Assembly (NCBI RefSeq): GCF_010731535.1
Contig: NZ_AP022581.1
Coordinates: 2,365,952-2,429,951 of the forward strand
DNA from: Mycobacterium lacus
GTDB taxonomy: Bacteria > Actinomycetota > Actinomycetes > Mycobacteriales > Mycobacteriaceae
DNA length: 64,000 nucleotides
Direction: 5' to 3'
Shown one piece after another: positions 50,298-60,387 of the stretch. How positions within the stretch are numbered: the first letter of the stretch is position 1; every line of letters starts with the position of its first letter. The notes beneath the pieces are model-generated. The model did no database searches, was not told the DNA's origin, and saw nothing but the letters and a program-made list of their open reading frames with translations. The position numbers were made by a program, and so were the translations under genes.

Positions 50298-50923
50298 GGA
50301 TTCTCCTCATGCATCCACTAGCGAAAGTGGTTGACATACGCGGTTGATGTTCGGAGTCGCGAGCCCCGATAACGGTTTGGTGGCGTCACCTGGAAAGGGC
50401 GGTATTGAGTTCGGGGTGTGCAACCTAACGGGTGAAACGTGGAGCGAAGTTTGCCGGGTCGTCAGAGCGGTTGTCAATACCGATCTTTGGGTTCGAAGGT
50501 CCCAATCGGCCTCGTCGCGGGGTTCGACCACCTTCGCGGTTTCGAAGGTCGCGCCCGACGCGGACAAGACTGCGTGGCACTCGATCCGGTTGAGTGCCAA
50601 CGTGATTGCCGCGGCTCGGTACCCTGATCTATGTTGGTCGTGAAATCACTTGCACTGGTAGGTAGTTGAGTTAGCCGGATCGTGCCCGGCGCCTAGCCGG
50701 CCCGATCACAGTGGTGAGCAATGGATTTCGGCCGACGAATAGGTGAGTCGGTATGCGTTCGGTCGCGTTGTCGAGTTCGTTGGTCGACGTACGTCTTCGA
50801 CTTATGTTGTGACGGAAAAGTATTGGTGTCGTGATGAAAAAGTACCTGTGGCGTGACGGAAATGTGCCTGTGGCGTGATGGAAATGTAGTCGTCGGTGAA
50901 CTGTCCCGGCTATGGCGCGCAGA
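50298..50923. other. Gene-free stretch upstream of spmT with a tandem repeat
   Basis: 626 bp with no convincing coding sequence on either strand; open frames here (for example 99 aa on + at 50344 and 87 aa on - at 50671) have atypical composition and no recognisable motif. Base composition is visibly richer in A and T than the flanking genes. It must hold the spmT promoter at its left end and contains the 22-bp tandem repeat at 50809-50896. Could be a scar of an inserted element. Confidence 0.6.
50809..50896 (+). repeat. Four tandem 22-bp units
   Basis: Units at 50809, 50831, 50853 and 50875 follow the pattern GTGAYGGAAAWGTNCCTGTGGC; the outer units are more diverged at their right ends. There are no spacers, so it is not a CRISPR array. 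Multiple short direct repeats of this size are found as transposase-binding sites at the ends of IS21-family elements; no transposase gene is left here. Alternatively a regulator-binding array. Confidence 0.75.
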
Positions 50924-51436
50924 CTAGCCAACACCCCGGCTGAGCCAGGTCACTTCACCGGCGTCGCCGCCGTCGCGATAGACCTCGAGCGCCTCGTCCC
51001 ACGCCGTCCCCAGCACCGAGTCCAGCTCGGCGGCCAATGTGTCGGCCCCTTGGGCCATCATCGCCCGCAGCCGCATCTCCCCGACCATGATGTCGCCGTT
51101 GGCGCTCATAGCGCCGCTCCACAGGCCCAGCTGCGGGGTGTGGCTGAACCGTTGGCCGTCCACTCCTGGGCTGGGATCCTCGGTGACCTCGAACCGCAGC
51201 ACCGACCAGGAGCGCAGCGCGTTGGCCAGCCGGGCGCCGGTGCCCACCGGTCCGACCCAGTTGGTGACCGCGCGCAACTGACCGGGCATGGCCGGTTGCG
51301 GCGTCCATACCAAGTTCGCCTTGGCCTGCAGGGTCGACGACAACGCCCACTCGACATGCGGGCACACCGCCGCGGGCGACGCGTGGACATACACCACGCC
51401 GGTCGTCACGTCGGCAAATTGGTTCGACGCGCGCAT
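50924..51436 (-). CDS. DUF3145 protein
   Basis: 170 aa; counterpart of Rv2256c, strongly conserved in actinobacteria. Reads MRASNQFADVTTGVVYVHASPAAVCPHVEWAL... to VTWLSRGVG. GAAGGAG lies just upstream of the ATG at 51436. The frame stays open further upstream but that part is not conserved. No function is established; it appears soluble. Confidence 0.92.
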   Translation of the reverse strand: MRASNQFADVTTGVVYVHASPAAVCPHVEWALSSTLQAKANLVWTPQPAMPGQLRAVTNWVGPVGTGARLANALRSWSVLRFEVTEDPSPGVDGQRFSHTPQLGLWSGAMSANGDIMVGEMRLRAMMAQGADTLAAELDSVLGTAWDEALEVYRDGGDAGEVTWLSRGVG

Positions 51437-51560
51437 CTGCTGCTCCTTCGGTTCCACGAGGGACGTCTTCCCCAACGACCTGGTGAATCCGATAAGCAGG
51501 ACGCTCGCATCAAGTTGTGTGTCGTGCGTGTCTATTGTGCCTTGTGAGACCCCTGTTGCG

Positions 51561-52394
51561 CTAGTGTGCATTTTTCTCGGCGAGCACCGCGTCGGATAGC
51601 ACCGGCCAGGTGTCCACCGCCCACTCACCGAAATCGCGGTCCGTGAGGACCACCAGCGCCAGATCCGCCTCGGGATCGGCCCAGATGAAACCGCCCGATT
51701 GGCCGAAATGGCCGTATGTCCGCGCCGAGTTGCGGGTGCCCGTCCAGTGCGGCGATTTCGAATCCCTGATCTCGAAGCCCAATCCCCAATCGTTGGGCCG
51801 CTGGACGCCGTATCCGGGCAACACACCGTCCAGGCCGGGGAATTGCACGGCCGTCGCGTCGGCGTGCATCTGAGCCGAGACCGCCGACGGGCGCAGCAGG
51901 TCACCGGCGAAAACCGCGAGGTCCGCGACCGTCGACGTTGCGCCGAACCCGGCCGCCCAGGTGCCACCGTCCAGTCGCGTTGCCGCCATACCCAGCGGCC
52001 CAAACACCGCCTCGGCTACATAGCGGTCGAACTCGATTCCCGATTCCTGCTGCAGGGTCTCGGCCAGCACGGTAAACCCGTAGTTCGAGTACATCCGGCG
52101 GGTGCCGGGCCGGGCCAGCACGTGCTCCGAGTGCATCGCCAGGCCCGAAGCATGCGCCAGCAGGTGACGGATCGTCGAGCCAGGCGGACCGGCCGCGGTG
52201 TCAAGATCGACGACCCCTTCCTCGATGGCGATCTGCACGGCGCGGGCCACCAGCGGCTTGGTCACGGAGGCCAGCACGAACTCCCGGGCGGTGTCACCAT
52301 GGGTGGCCAGCACTCCGGTGGGTCCAATCACCGCGGCGGCGACATTGGCCACCGGCCAATCGGCGAGGGGGTCAAGAGCGTCGAAGGCGGCCAT
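51561..52394 (-). CDS. Serine beta-lactamase/esterase-like (class C fold) protein
   Basis: 277 aa; counterpart of Rv2257c. SxxK motif ASVTKP near residue 42, YxN motif YSNYG, and HFGQSGG near the C-terminus in place of KTG. This is the class-C beta-lactamase/DD-peptidase/esterase fold without a signal peptide, so probably cytoplasmic and more likely an esterase-like enzyme. The ATG at 52394 (MAAFDALDPL) was chosen by family N-terminus. It starts 14 bp downstream of the methyltransferase stop. Confidence 0.85.
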   Translation of the reverse strand: MAAFDALDPLADWPVANVAAAVIGPTGVLATHGDTAREFVLASVTKPLVARAVQIAIEEGVVDLDTAAGPPGSTIRHLLAHASGLAMHSEHVLARPGTRRMYSNYGFTVLAETLQQESGIEFDRYVAEAVFGPLGMAATRLDGGTWAAGFGATSTVADLAVFAGDLLRPSAVSAQMHADATAVQFPGLDGVLPGYGVQRPNDWGLGFEIRDSKSPHWTGTRNSARTYGHFGQSGGFIWADPEADLALVVLTDRDFGEWAVDTWPVLSDAVLAEKNAH

Positions 52395-52407
52395 CGGGTC
52401 GGGCGCG

Positions 52408-53481
52408 TCACTTCCTGGCGATGTAGTAGTTGTTGATCGGGTCCGACTCGATCTCGGCCACCACCACGTCGTCGAACCCGGCGTCGGCGAGCATCGAGGT
52501 GGCCAGCTGCCGGCCCCACACCGTTCCCAGACCGGCACCGTCCAGGGCCAGTGACACTGTCATGCAGTGCATCATCGAAGTCGTGTAGAGATAGGTGCTC
52601 ATCGGGACGCCGACGTTGTCTTCCAGTCGGCTCGACGCCTTGATGTCGACCATCAGCAGCACGCCGCCGGGTCGCAAGGCGCGATAGATGTTCTCCAGCA
52701 CGCGCGCCGGCTGCGCCTGATCGTGGATGGCGTCGAACGCGGTGATGACGTCAAAGGTCGCGACTTTGCCCAGCTCGGTCAGGTTGTGGCTCTCGAAGGT
52801 CGCGTTCGTCAGCCCGAGGCGGGCCGCCTCCTCGGTTCCGGTCGCGATGGCCTCGTCGGAAAAGTCGATGCCGGTGAACCGGCTCGCCGGGAACTCCCGC
52901 GCCATCAGGTTGATCGCATGACCGCTGCCGCAACCGAAGTCGGCCACGTCGGCGCCCGACCGCAAAAGCTCGGGCAGGCCGTCGACCAACGGCAGCACCA
53001 CATCAATGAGCGCGTCATCGAACACCACGCCACTCATCTCGGCCATCAGCGCGTGGAAGCGGGGAAATTCGCTGTAGGGCAGCCCGCCACCGGCACGAAA
53101 ACAGCCGATGATCTTCTGTTCCACCTCGCTGAGCAGCGGAATGAACTGGGCCACCACTGCGAGGTTGTCCGCCCCGGCCGCGCGGGTCAGCACGGCCGCA
53201 CGATGGGCGGGCAGCGAGTAGGTCTCGCGCGCGGCGTCGTAGTCGACGACCTGCCCGGTGGTCATCCCGCCCAGCCATTCCCGCACGTAGCGTTCGTTGA
53301 GGCCCGCCGCGTCGGCGATCTCGGTGCTGGTCGACGGCGGTAGCCCGGCCATCGTGTCCAGCAGGCCGGTCTGATGTCCGACGCTCACCAGGATCGCCAG
53401 GCTGGCGCCGTCGATGGCCGCAATAACCCGCTCGGTGAATGCCTCAGTGGTTTCGGCGGTGGTTTCGGGTGCTCCGCTCAT
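52408..53481 (-). CDS. SAM-dependent methyltransferase with N-terminal winged helix
   Basis: 357 aa; counterpart of Rv2258c. An N-terminal winged-helix domain (about 15-100, [31 protein letters not shown]) precedes a Rossmann methyltransferase: motif [13 protein letters not shown] near residue 180, [11 protein letters not shown], and [13 protein letters not shown]. Domain order resembles O-methyltransferases. ATG at 53481 (MSGAPETT); an upstream extension into the divergent intergenic region is not conserved. Substrate unknown. Confidence 0.88.
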   Translation of the reverse strand: MSGAPETTAETTEAFTERVIAAIDGASLAILVSVGHQTGLLDTMAGLPPSTSTEIADAAGLNERYVREWLGGMTTGQVVDYDAARETYSLPAHRAAVLTRAAGADNLAVVAQFIPLLSEVEQKIIGCFRAGGGLPYSEFPRFHALMAEMSGVVFDDALIDVVLPLVDGLPELLRSGADVADFGCGSGHAINLMAREFPASRFTGIDFSDEAIATGTEEAARLGLTNATFESHNLTELGKVATFDVITAFDAIHDQAQPARVLENIYRALRPGGVLLMVDIKASSRLEDNVGVPMSTYLYTTSMMHCMTVSLALDGAGLGTVWGRQLATSMLADAGFDDVVVAEIESDPINNYYIARK

Positions 53482-53614
53482 GCTCGCCGACGCTACACCG
53501 GGCCTTTCGACCGCCGAGCCTGCGTACAGGGCTGCCAATTCGCCGGGATGGGCGATCTCGGTGCAGGTTCGGTGCCACTGACGCAGGCTCGATGCCAACA
53601 GTAGGTTGGACGCC

Positions 53615-54700
53615 ATGAGCCAGACAGTGCGCGGCGTGATTTCACGACAAAGGGGCGAACCCGTCGATCTGGTGGACATCGTCGTCCCGGACCCCGGCCC
53701 CGGCGAGGCCGTCGTCGACGTCATCGCCTGCGGGGTGTGCCACACCGACCTGACCTACCGCGAGGGCGGCATCACCGACGAGTATCCATTCCTGCTCGGC
53801 CACGAGGCCGCGGGCACTGTCGAATCGGTCGGGCCGGGTGTGACCGCCGTCGAGCCCGGCGATTTCGTGATCCTGAACTGGCGCGCCGTGTGCGGCCAGT
53901 GCCGGGCCTGCAAACGCGGCCGGCCGCGCTACTGCTTCGACACCTTCAACGCGGAGCAGAAGATGACGCTGACCGACGGCACCGAGCTGACGCCGGCATT
54001 GGGCATCGGGGCGTTTGCCGACAAGACGCTCGTGCACTCCGGTCAGTGCACCAAGATCGATCCCGCCGCCGATCCGGCGGTCGCCGGCCTGCTGGGCTGC
54101 GGGGTGATGGCCGGCCTGGGGGCCGCGGTCAATACCGGCGCGGTCGGCCGCGACGACACCGTCGCGGTGATCGGCTGCGGCGGGGTGGGCGATGCCGCGA
54201 TCGCCGGAGCCGCGCTGGTGGGCGCCAAGCGGATCATCGCGGTCGACACCGACAACACGAAACTGGACTGGGCCCGCCAGTTTGGCGCCACCCACACGGT
54301 CAACGCCCGCGAGTGCGACGTCGTCAAGACCATCCAGCACCTCACCGGGGGCTTCGGCGCCGACGTAGTGATCGACGCCGTCGGCCGGCCCGAAACCTAC
54401 AAGCAGGCCTTCTACGCCCGCGACCTGGCCGGAACCGTTGTGCTGGTGGGCGTCCCCACACCCGAGATGCGCCTGGACATGCCGCTGGTGGACTTCTTCT
54501 CCCACGGCGGCTCGCTGAAATCCTCGTGGTACGGCGATTGCCTGCCCGAACGCGACTTCCCCACCCTGATCGACCTCTACCTGCAGGGCCGTCTGCCGCT
54601 GGACAAGTTCGTCTCCGAGCGCATCGGGCTCGACGGCGTCGAGGAGGCGTTCCACAAGATGCACGACGGCAAGGTGCTGCGCTCGGTGGTGATGTTGTGA
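53615..54700 (+). CDS. mscR: Zinc alcohol dehydrogenase, S-nitrosomycothiol reductase MscR
   Basis: 361 aa; counterpart of Rv2259. Reduces S-nitrosomycothiol and oxidises the formaldehyde-mycothiol adduct with NAD. Catalytic zinc ligands in ACGVCHTD and GHEAAG; structural zinc Cys set in [18 protein letters not shown] motif [12 protein letters not shown]. The ATG at 53615 (MSQTVRGV) is preferred over the GTG/ATG at 53606. The stop overlaps the start of the degraded hydrolase gene (TGATG). Confidence 0.94.
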   Translation: MSQTVRGVISRQRGEPVDLVDIVVPDPGPGEAVVDVIACGVCHTDLTYREGGITDEYPFLLGHEAAGTVESVGPGVTAVEPGDFVILNWRAVCGQCRACKRGRPRYCFDTFNAEQKMTLTDGTELTPALGIGAFADKTLVHSGQCTKIDPAADPAVAGLLGCGVMAGLGAAVNTGAVGRDDTVAVIGCGGVGDAAIAGAALVGAKRIIAVDTDNTKLDWARQFGATHTVNARECDVVKTIQHLTGGFGADVVIDAVGRPETYKQAFYARDLAGTVVLVGVPTPEMRLDMPLVDFFSHGGSLKSSWYGDCLPERDFPTLIDLYLQGRLPLDKFVSERIGLDGVEEAFHKMHDGKVLRSVVML

Positions 54701-55080
54701 TGGTCACCATCGAGCGCATCATCACCCACGGCGCCTTCGAACTCGACGGTGGCAGTTGGGAAGTCGACAACAACATCGGGCTCGTCGGCGACGACTCCGA
54801 CGTCGTGGTTTTCGACGCCGCCCACGACGCCGCCCCGATCCTGGCCGCCGTCAATGGCCCCAATGTGGTCGCGATGGTGTGCACGCACGGCCACAACGAT
54901 CACGTGACGGTGACTCCCGAACTGGACCCGGGCACGGACTTTCGTGCGGTTTCCGACGAAGACACGTTGCGCGTCGCGGGGACGGAGTTGCAGGCGCTGC
55001 ACACCCCGCGCCACTCCCCCGGATCGGTGTGCCGGTATGCCCCGGAGCTGAGCGCGGTGTTCATGGCGCGAGGGCATTGA
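54700..55080 (+). pseudogene. Shortened metallo-beta-lactamase-fold gene (partner of mscR), in-frame deletions
   Basis: 126 codons versus about 211 in Rv2260 as I remember it. The start and the metal motif THGHNDH are present, and HTPRHSPGS keeps the third His. About 17 codons are missing after VTPELDPG. About 68 codons are missing between APELSAVF and the terminal ARGH, removing the GDT and final HGD metal ligands. The frame is kept in both cases. The product would lack a complete dinuclear site, so I call it a decayed gene; translation of the short form remains possible. Confidence 0.65.
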
Positions 55081-55088
55081 AGCCGCGC

Positions 55089-55146
55089 GCGAGCGCGCGC
55101 AAAATGTCGGCCGTAACGGCATGTCGGTGCACAAACACGCGCTCGC
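55089..55146. terminator. Imperfect inverted repeat between two convergent genes
   Basis: Outer arms GCGAGCGCG (55089-55097) and CGCGCTCGC (55138-55146) pair exactly; the interior is poorly matched. Lies 9 bp after the stop of the shortened hydrolase gene and 13 bp before the stop of the SHOCT gene. Terminator by position only. Confidence 0.35.
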
Positions 55147-55158
55147 CGCGGGCGACAG

Positions 55159-55881
55159 TCACCGCCCGTCCAGGATCTGCCGTTTCTCCGCCTGAAACTC
55201 CGCTTCGGTCAATGCCCCCGAATCCCGCAGCGCCGCAAGCGTTTTGATCCGCTCCAGCCGAACACCTTCGTCTGTGGGTTCACGGGCCGCTCCCGGTGTC
55301 ACCGGTAAGTACGGCTCGGTCACTATTGCCGACGCCGCCTTCCGCCTCGGGCGAGCCATCCACCAGATCGACAACGCCAAATCGATCAGGCCGACAACGA
55401 ACAAGGCAACGAACACCCACACCAGGTAGCCGTAGGAACTCCCGTGGCCGAACGCCAGTCGCGGGTTGATGTATCCGCTGACCTGGCCGTCCGTCGTGAT
55501 GTGGTAGGTACCCTCGGCGGGAATCCGAACCACCCACACCTGCACATGCGCGTCATTGTTGACCGTCGTTGTGCTACCGATGCTTTGCGTCACGACCGGT
55601 TGCGGCACGCCGTCAGGCGGGGTGATCGTAACCCCGAGCGGCGGTACCGGCAGGCCGCCGCCGTTGGGACCACCGATGATCACGGTGTGCAGGCTGGCCC
55701 TGACTTCGCCGGCCGGTAACTGCAGGCTGGCCGATCCCGGGATGGGTACTTCGCCGTAGGCGTTGTACTTGTCCAGGAAAAATGCATTGAGCACCACTGT
55801 GGTGATGAAGCCGACCACCGAGACCACCACTATCGCGATGGCGGCGGCCAGCGAAAGCTTGGCGAGCCGTGCGCTACTCAT
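55159..55881 (-). CDS. Membrane protein with C-terminal SHOCT domain
   Basis: 240 aa. An N-terminal span (about 7-33, AKLSLAAAIAIVVVSVVGF...) is followed by an extracytoplasmic beta-rich domain and a second span near 152-176 (YLVWVFVALFVVGLIDLALSIWW). The cytoplasmic tail ends in a SHOCT motif (LERIKTLAALRDSGALTEAEFQAEKRQIL), a short oligomerisation module. The start overlaps the lnt stop by 8 bp, so it is in operon with lnt. Not at this place in M. tuberculosis as far as I recall. Confidence 0.82.
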   Translation of the reverse strand: MSSARLAKLSLAAAIAIVVVSVVGFITTVVLNAFFLDKYNAYGEVPIPGSASLQLPAGEVRASLHTVIIGGPNGGGLPVPPLGVTITPPDGVPQPVVTQSIGSTTTVNNDAHVQVWVVRIPAEGTYHITTDGQVSGYINPRLAFGHGSSYGYLVWVFVALFVVGLIDLALSIWWMARPRRKAASAIVTEPYLPVTPGAAREPTDEGVRLERIKTLAALRDSGALTEAEFQAEKRQILDGR

Positions 55882-57364
55882 CCACGCAGTCTGTCACGCG
55901 GGCGAATCGACGACGACGGAACACCGCAACCGCGCCGGCGCCGCCCAGCACCACAAACGCCGTCACCAGCACCCAGTCCCCAAGCCGTTGGTACGGGGTG
56001 CTGGTCGACCCCAAGGGCACGTTGACCACGACCACCCCCCGGAATTTCGATGGGCACCACGCCAACCGGCGGCCCCGGGCGTCGTACGCCGAGCTGTCGC
56101 CGGATAAACCGGCGTGCACCGCCGGGCGGCCCACCTCGACGGCATGCACCGCGGGCTGGCTGGCCAACTGCGGCTGCGCCCAACTTCCTTGAAACGTCGA
56201 CGTGGAACTTTGATACACCAATAACTCGGCGCCGAGCTCGACCTCACGGCGGGCCAGGTCGGAGAAGGTCGCCTCGTAGCTGACCAACGGTCCGATATCC
56301 AGCGAGCCCGCGTGCAGCACCACCGGCCCGGTACCCCGCTGCCGGTCGGTGGCGGCGGCCTTGCTGTGGCGGGTAATCCAACCCAAAAGCGGCCGCAGGG
56401 GCACGTATTCGCCGAACGGCACCAGCCGTGTCTTGTGGTAGCTGCCCAAGATTCCGTGCTCGCCGACGAGCGCCGCCGACTTGTAGATTCCCCCGTCGGG
56501 CGCAAGCGCGTCGACGTTTACCAGCAGGTCGGCACCGACCCGCCGGGACAACTCCGCAAGGCGGGCCAACACCTCCGGGTGGCTGGCGACGTCTTGACCC
56601 ACGCTGCTTTCGCCCCACACCACCAAGTCCGGCCGCTGGCCCGCGAGCGTTGCGGTGAGTGCTTCGCCGGCCGCCTCGCGCGCCCCCGAGTCGGCGATGT
56701 CGCCGGTCTGCACCAGCGCCACCCGCACGGCCGTATCGCCGGCAGGGGTGGGACCCAGCAGATACCAGGCCGGGCCAAGTCCCGCGCAGGCCAGCACGCA
56801 GCCGAGCGCGACGAGTCGACCGGCGGCGTCGCGATGCAGGATCATGCCGGCGATCGCCGTATTTGCCCCGGCCAGAACAAAACTCGTCAACCACACCCCG
56901 CCCAGTGCGGCCGAGGCCAGCGTGACGGGCTGGTTCCATTGCGACGCGCCCAGCGAGGCCCATGGACCGCCCAGCGAGGGCAGGGACCGCACGCCTTCGG
57001 CGGCCACCCACGCGCCGGGCAAAACCACCACCGCGGCAGCCGTGCGGCCGACGCTGACCGGCGCCGACAGCAGCCGGTGCGCGAGCCACCCCCACGGCAG
57101 CCACAGCGCGCCCAGTCCCATGGCCAGCGCCGCTAGCGTCGGGCCGATGCTGGTCACCAGCCAGTACTGCGTGGTCAGTACGAACGCGCTCAAGCCCCAC
57201 CAACCCCGGATGGCGCCCTGCCAAGGGGTCGGCGCGGCCCGCACCACCAAAAGCAAGGGAACCAATCCGAACCACGCCAGCCACCACCACGAAGGCGCGG
57301 GGAATGCCAGCGCGGGGAGCGCGCCCGCGGCCAACGCCACAACCCAACCGCGGATGCGAGCCAT
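55874..57364 (-). CDS. Apolipoprotein N-acyltransferase homologue with Ser in place of the catalytic Cys
   Basis: 496 aa, eight or so hydrophobic spans then a nitrilase-like domain. The triad positions read Glu252 (VVWGESS), Lys311 ([12 protein letters not shown]) and Ser362 ([11 protein letters not shown]), where active Lnt enzymes have Cys. In M. tuberculosis the counterpart is split into Rv2261c and Rv2262c; here it is one uninterrupted frame. The active Lnt of mycobacteria is the Ppm1-associated enzyme elsewhere. This protein may therefore be non-catalytic or do different chemistry. Confidence 0.88.
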   Translation of the reverse strand: MARIRGWVVALAAGALPALAFPAPSWWWLAWFGLVPLLLVVRAAPTPWQGAIRGWWGLSAFVLTTQYWLVTSIGPTLAALAMGLGALWLPWGWLAHRLLSAPVSVGRTAAAVVVLPGAWVAAEGVRSLPSLGGPWASLGASQWNQPVTLASAALGGVWLTSFVLAGANTAIAGMILHRDAAGRLVALGCVLACAGLGPAWYLLGPTPAGDTAVRVALVQTGDIADSGAREAAGEALTATLAGQRPDLVVWGESSVGQDVASHPEVLARLAELSRRVGADLLVNVDALAPDGGIYKSAALVGEHGILGSYHKTRLVPFGEYVPLRPLLGWITRHSKAAATDRQRGTGPVVLHAGSLDIGPLVSYEATFSDLARREVELGAELLVYQSSTSTFQGSWAQPQLASQPAVHAVEVGRPAVHAGLSGDSSAYDARGRRLAWCPSKFRGVVVVNVPLGSTSTPYQRLGDWVLVTAFVVLGGAGAVAVFRRRRFARVTDCVDE

Positions 57365-57454
57365 GACGATCAGAATGCCGGATTCGCTGACGGCGAGGAA
57401 AAGGGCAGACTAGGTCCCATCGGGGTCCGAACAACCGAAAAAGGAGTGATACCC

Positions 57455-58411
57455 ATGGCCAACGATCTCGTCGCCACTGTGCCTGATCTGTCCGGGAAGC
57501 TGGTGATCATCACTGGAGCCAACAGCGGTCTGGGGTTCGGGCTGGCCCGGCGGCTGTCCGCGGCCGGCGCCGACGTCGTCATGGCGATCCGCAATCGCGC
57601 CAAGGGTGAGGCGGCGATCAACGAAATCCGCGCCACGGTTCCCGACGCCAAGCTGACCATCAAGGCCCTCGACTTGTCGTCACTGGCCTCCGTCGCCGCG
57701 TTGGGCGAGCAGCTCAGCGCCGAGGGCCGGCCGATCGACATCCTGATCAACAACGCCGGCGTCATGACGCCGCCGGAGCGCGACACCACCGCTGACGGCT
57801 TCGAATTGCAATTCGGCAGCAACCATCTCGGGCACTTCGCGCTGACCGGGCACGTATTGCCGCTGTTGCGCGCGGCCAACGGCGCGCGGGTGGTCTCGCT
57901 GAGCAGCCTCGCGGCTCGCCAAAGCGGCAAAATCCACTTCGACGACCTGCAGTTCGAGAAGTCGTATGCCCCGATGGCGGCCTACGGCCAGTCGAAGCTG
58001 GCGGTGTTGATGTTCGCCCGCGAGTTGGACCGCCGCAGCCGCGCGGCGGGCTGGGGAATCGTGTCCAATGCCGCGCACCCCGGCTTGACCAAGACCAACC
58101 TGCAGATCACCGGACCATCGCATGGCCGGGCAAAGCCCGCGCTGATGGAGCGGTTGTACAAGGCGTCCTGGCGTTTCACGCCGTTCCTGTGGCAGGAGAT
58201 CGACGAGGGAATTCTGCCCGCGCTGTACGCGGCCGCCACACCGCACGCCGAGGGCGGCGCCTTCTACGGGCCCCGCGGCTTCTTCGAGGCCGCCGGCGGC
58301 GGGGTAGCGATGGCCAAGGTGCCCAAAAACGCCCGTAACGAGGCTGACAGCCAACGACTTTGGGAGGTTTCTGAGCGCCTCACCGGTGTCAGCTATCCCA
58401 GCGCGACCTGA
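57455..58411 (+). CDS. Short-chain dehydrogenase/reductase
   Basis: 318 aa; counterpart of Rv2263. NAD(P) motif [15 protein letters not shown] near residue 22, NNAGVM near 101, active-site Ser in SLSSLA and YGQSK. AAGGAG lies 8 nt before the ATG at 57455; an upstream GTG at 57446 is badly spaced. Substrate unknown; resembles retinol-dehydrogenase-like SDRs. Convergent with the next gene, overlapping by 19 bp. Confidence 0.88.
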   Translation: MANDLVATVPDLSGKLVIITGANSGLGFGLARRLSAAGADVVMAIRNRAKGEAAINEIRATVPDAKLTIKALDLSSLASVAALGEQLSAEGRPIDILINNAGVMTPPERDTTADGFELQFGSNHLGHFALTGHVLPLLRAANGARVVSLSSLAARQSGKIHFDDLQFEKSYAPMAAYGQSKLAVLMFARELDRRSRAAGWGIVSNAAHPGLTKTNLQITGPSHGRAKPALMERLYKASWRFTPFLWQEIDEGILPALYAAATPHAEGGAFYGPRGFFEAAGGGVAMAKVPKNARNEADSQRLWEVSERLTGVSYPSAT

Positions 58412-60279
58412 CGTGGAGCCGGGATCCCCGGGACCGGCGGTATCCCGGGGATGGGTTGGCTGATCCCGGGGATGCGCGGAATGTCGGGAATCGCCGGGAT
58501 TGGCGGCACCGGCGGCGGATTCGGCGGTGTCGGTGCCTGCTGGGTCACCGGTGGCTGAGTCGTTGCCGGCGGCTGTGTGGTCGCCGGCGGGGCCGTGGTC
58601 GTCGGCGGCGGGGTATCCGTCGTCGTCGGCGCAGTCGTCGGCACGGGCGGGGTCGTCGTGTCCGTCGCCGCGGGCGGCGGCGCCGTGTCCGTCGTCGCGG
58701 GCGGCGGCGGGGGTGGCGGCTGCTGCGGCGGCGCGCTCGCCGGCGCCTGCGTTTCCGGGGCCGGACTCGCCGATGACGGGGCCGGCGCCGGAGAACCCGC
58801 AGCGGGTGTGGTGCTCACACCCGGCGACGGCGACGGGGATGGTGCTGCCGGCTTGCTTGCGGAGTCCAATCCGATCGCCACCGCGATACCCACCAGCAGC
58901 ACCGCAACGGCCGTAGAGATGACGATCACCGCCGGCAAGCGATACCAGGGCAGCACCGCCGCCGTGGGCTCCGGAGCGGGGCGTGCATCACGGTCGAAGG
59001 TGAGCTGCGGCCGAGCTTCGCCCGTGTCGATCGGCATGATGCCCGACTCGTCGCCAGCCTCCGACCAGGCCAGCGCGGGTTGCAAGGCAGACACCGGCGC
59101 GTCGGCCTCGACGTCCGGGTTGGCGGATCCTTGCGCGGCCGCAGCCACGGGCGCCAGCTGCGTCGCCGTGGCCGACGCGGCCGGGGTCAACACCGTCGCA
59201 CTCGTATCACCCGGGCCGCGCGCAGCCCGCAGCGCGCCGCCGATCGCCGCCGTCAGTTGCGGACGGGGCGTCGTGACGACCGGTACCCGAAAGTGTCCGG
59301 ACAGCCTCGTGGTGACCTCCGGGATGCTGGCCCCACCGCCCACCGAAACGATCGCGGCGAGCGCCGCCCCGTGGATTCCGTTGCGCCCCATGGTTTGTTC
59401 CAGAAGCCCGACCACGCCGTCCAGCGAATCGCGGATCACGTCCTCGAGTTCGTTCCTGGTCAGCCGGATATCCCCGCGGATTCCGGGCAACCCCGGCAAT
59501 TCGTCGATCAACGTGGTCACCGTGCTCGACGACAGCTGCTCCTTCGCCGTCCGGCAGCCGAGGCGCAACCGGGTCAGCGAGCCGATCGCCGACGTGCCCG
59601 ACGGGTCGAACGAACCCGTGCGCGCCAATTCGGACATGACGTGGGTCAACAGCGCCTGGTCGATCAGGTCACCGGAGAAGTCGTGGTGGCGCACGGTCGG
59701 GGTGACAGGTTGATATTCGGCGGCGGCGTCGACCAATGTGATGCTGGTCCCGCTGCCACCGAAGTCGCACACCGCGACGATCCCGCGCGCCGGTATGCCC
59801 GGGTTGGCCCGCACCGCGATCAGCGTCGCGGCAGCGTCAGGGATCAGCGACAGCGGCCGGGCCCCGGTCGACCATTCCGGCACCCGGCCCAGCGCGACGC
59901 CGAGCGCGTCGACCACAGCGGGTCCCCAGTGGGCGGGGTGGGTCACCACGACCGCTTCGGGCAGGGCGCGGCCGCCGGTGGCGGCATAGGCGAGCGCACG
60001 CAACCCGTCGGCCACGAGCGCCTCGCCGCGGTGCATCGAGCCGTCGGCCGCCACGATTCCGACGGGGTCCCCCACCCGGTCCACGAAGTCGCCGACCACC
60101 AGCCCGGGCTCGTCCAGCCTCGGGTTCTCCGACGGCACCCCGACCTCGGGCGGACGGCGCCCATACAGCGTCAGCACGGGCTTGCGGGTAATGGCGTGGT
60201 CGGCGGTTACGGCCGCCAGGTTGGTGGCACCGATCGACAGGCCCAGCGCGGGCCTAGCTCCTTCTGCCATCTGGTCCAA
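58393..60279 (-). CDS. Membrane-anchored Hsp70-like ATPase with proline-rich exterior tail
   Basis: 628 aa; counterpart of Rv2264c. Residues about 10-350 form an actin/Hsp70-like ATPase with [14 protein letters not shown] (phosphate 1), [18 protein letters not shown] (phosphate 2) and [12 protein letters not shown] (adenosine). One transmembrane span (about 446-470) follows, then an exterior tail of about 150 residues made of Pro/Thr/Ala repeats ending in [18 protein letters not shown] at 60279 gives MDQMAEG; an ATG three codons later is possible. Function unknown; the layout suggests wall sensing or anchoring. Confidence 0.85.
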   Translation of the reverse strand: MDQMAEGARPALGLSIGATNLAAVTADHAITRKPVLTLYGRRPPEVGVPSENPRLDEPGLVVGDFVDRVGDPVGIVAADGSMHRGEALVADGLRALAYAATGGRALPEAVVVTHPAHWGPAVVDALGVALGRVPEWSTGARPLSLIPDAAATLIAVRANPGIPARGIVAVCDFGGSGTSITLVDAAAEYQPVTPTVRHHDFSGDLIDQALLTHVMSELARTGSFDPSGTSAIGSLTRLRLGCRTAKEQLSSSTVTTLIDELPGLPGIRGDIRLTRNELEDVIRDSLDGVVGLLEQTMGRNGIHGAALAAIVSVGGGASIPEVTTRLSGHFRVPVVTTPRPQLTAAIGGALRAARGPGDTSATVLTPAASATATQLAPVAAAAQGSANPDVEADAPVSALQPALAWSEAGDESGIMPIDTGEARPQLTFDRDARPAPEPTAAVLPWYRLPAVIVISTAVAVLLVGIAVAIGLDSASKPAAPSPSPSPGVSTTPAAGSPAPAPSSASPAPETQAPASAPPQQPPPPPPPATTDTAPPPAATDTTTPPVPTTAPTTTDTPPPTTTAPPATTQPPATTQPPVTQQAPTPPNPPPVPPIPAIPDIPRIPGISQPIPGIPPVPGIPAPRQVALG

Positions 60280-60387
60280 TCCCCATGTGTGGCGACATGC
60301 CCCACACCCGCCTACCCGAAATGTTGCCGGTTGTACCTATAGCCGTTCTAGGCGCCGGCTATGCGTGAGCTGTATAACGACATTGCC

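Noticed and set aside
50344..50643. 99-codon frame on the + strand
   Set aside because: No SD, atypical composition, no motif; treated as non-coding.
50809..50896. Possible CRISPR array
   Set aside because: Units are contiguous 22-bp copies with no spacers and no cas genes nearby.
50671..50934. 87-codon frame on the - strand running through the tandem repeat
   Set aside because: Its sequence is largely the translated repeat and it overlaps the end of the DUF3145 gene; no support.
51437..52003. N-terminal extension of the DUF3145 protein
   Set aside because: Overlaps the beta-lactamase-like gene antisense of frame and lacks similarity; the ATG at 51436 has a good SD.
58420..58850. Repetitive DNA suggesting a CRISPR or satellite
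   Set aside because: It encodes the Pro/Thr-rich tail of the Hsp70-like protein; the repetition follows codons.
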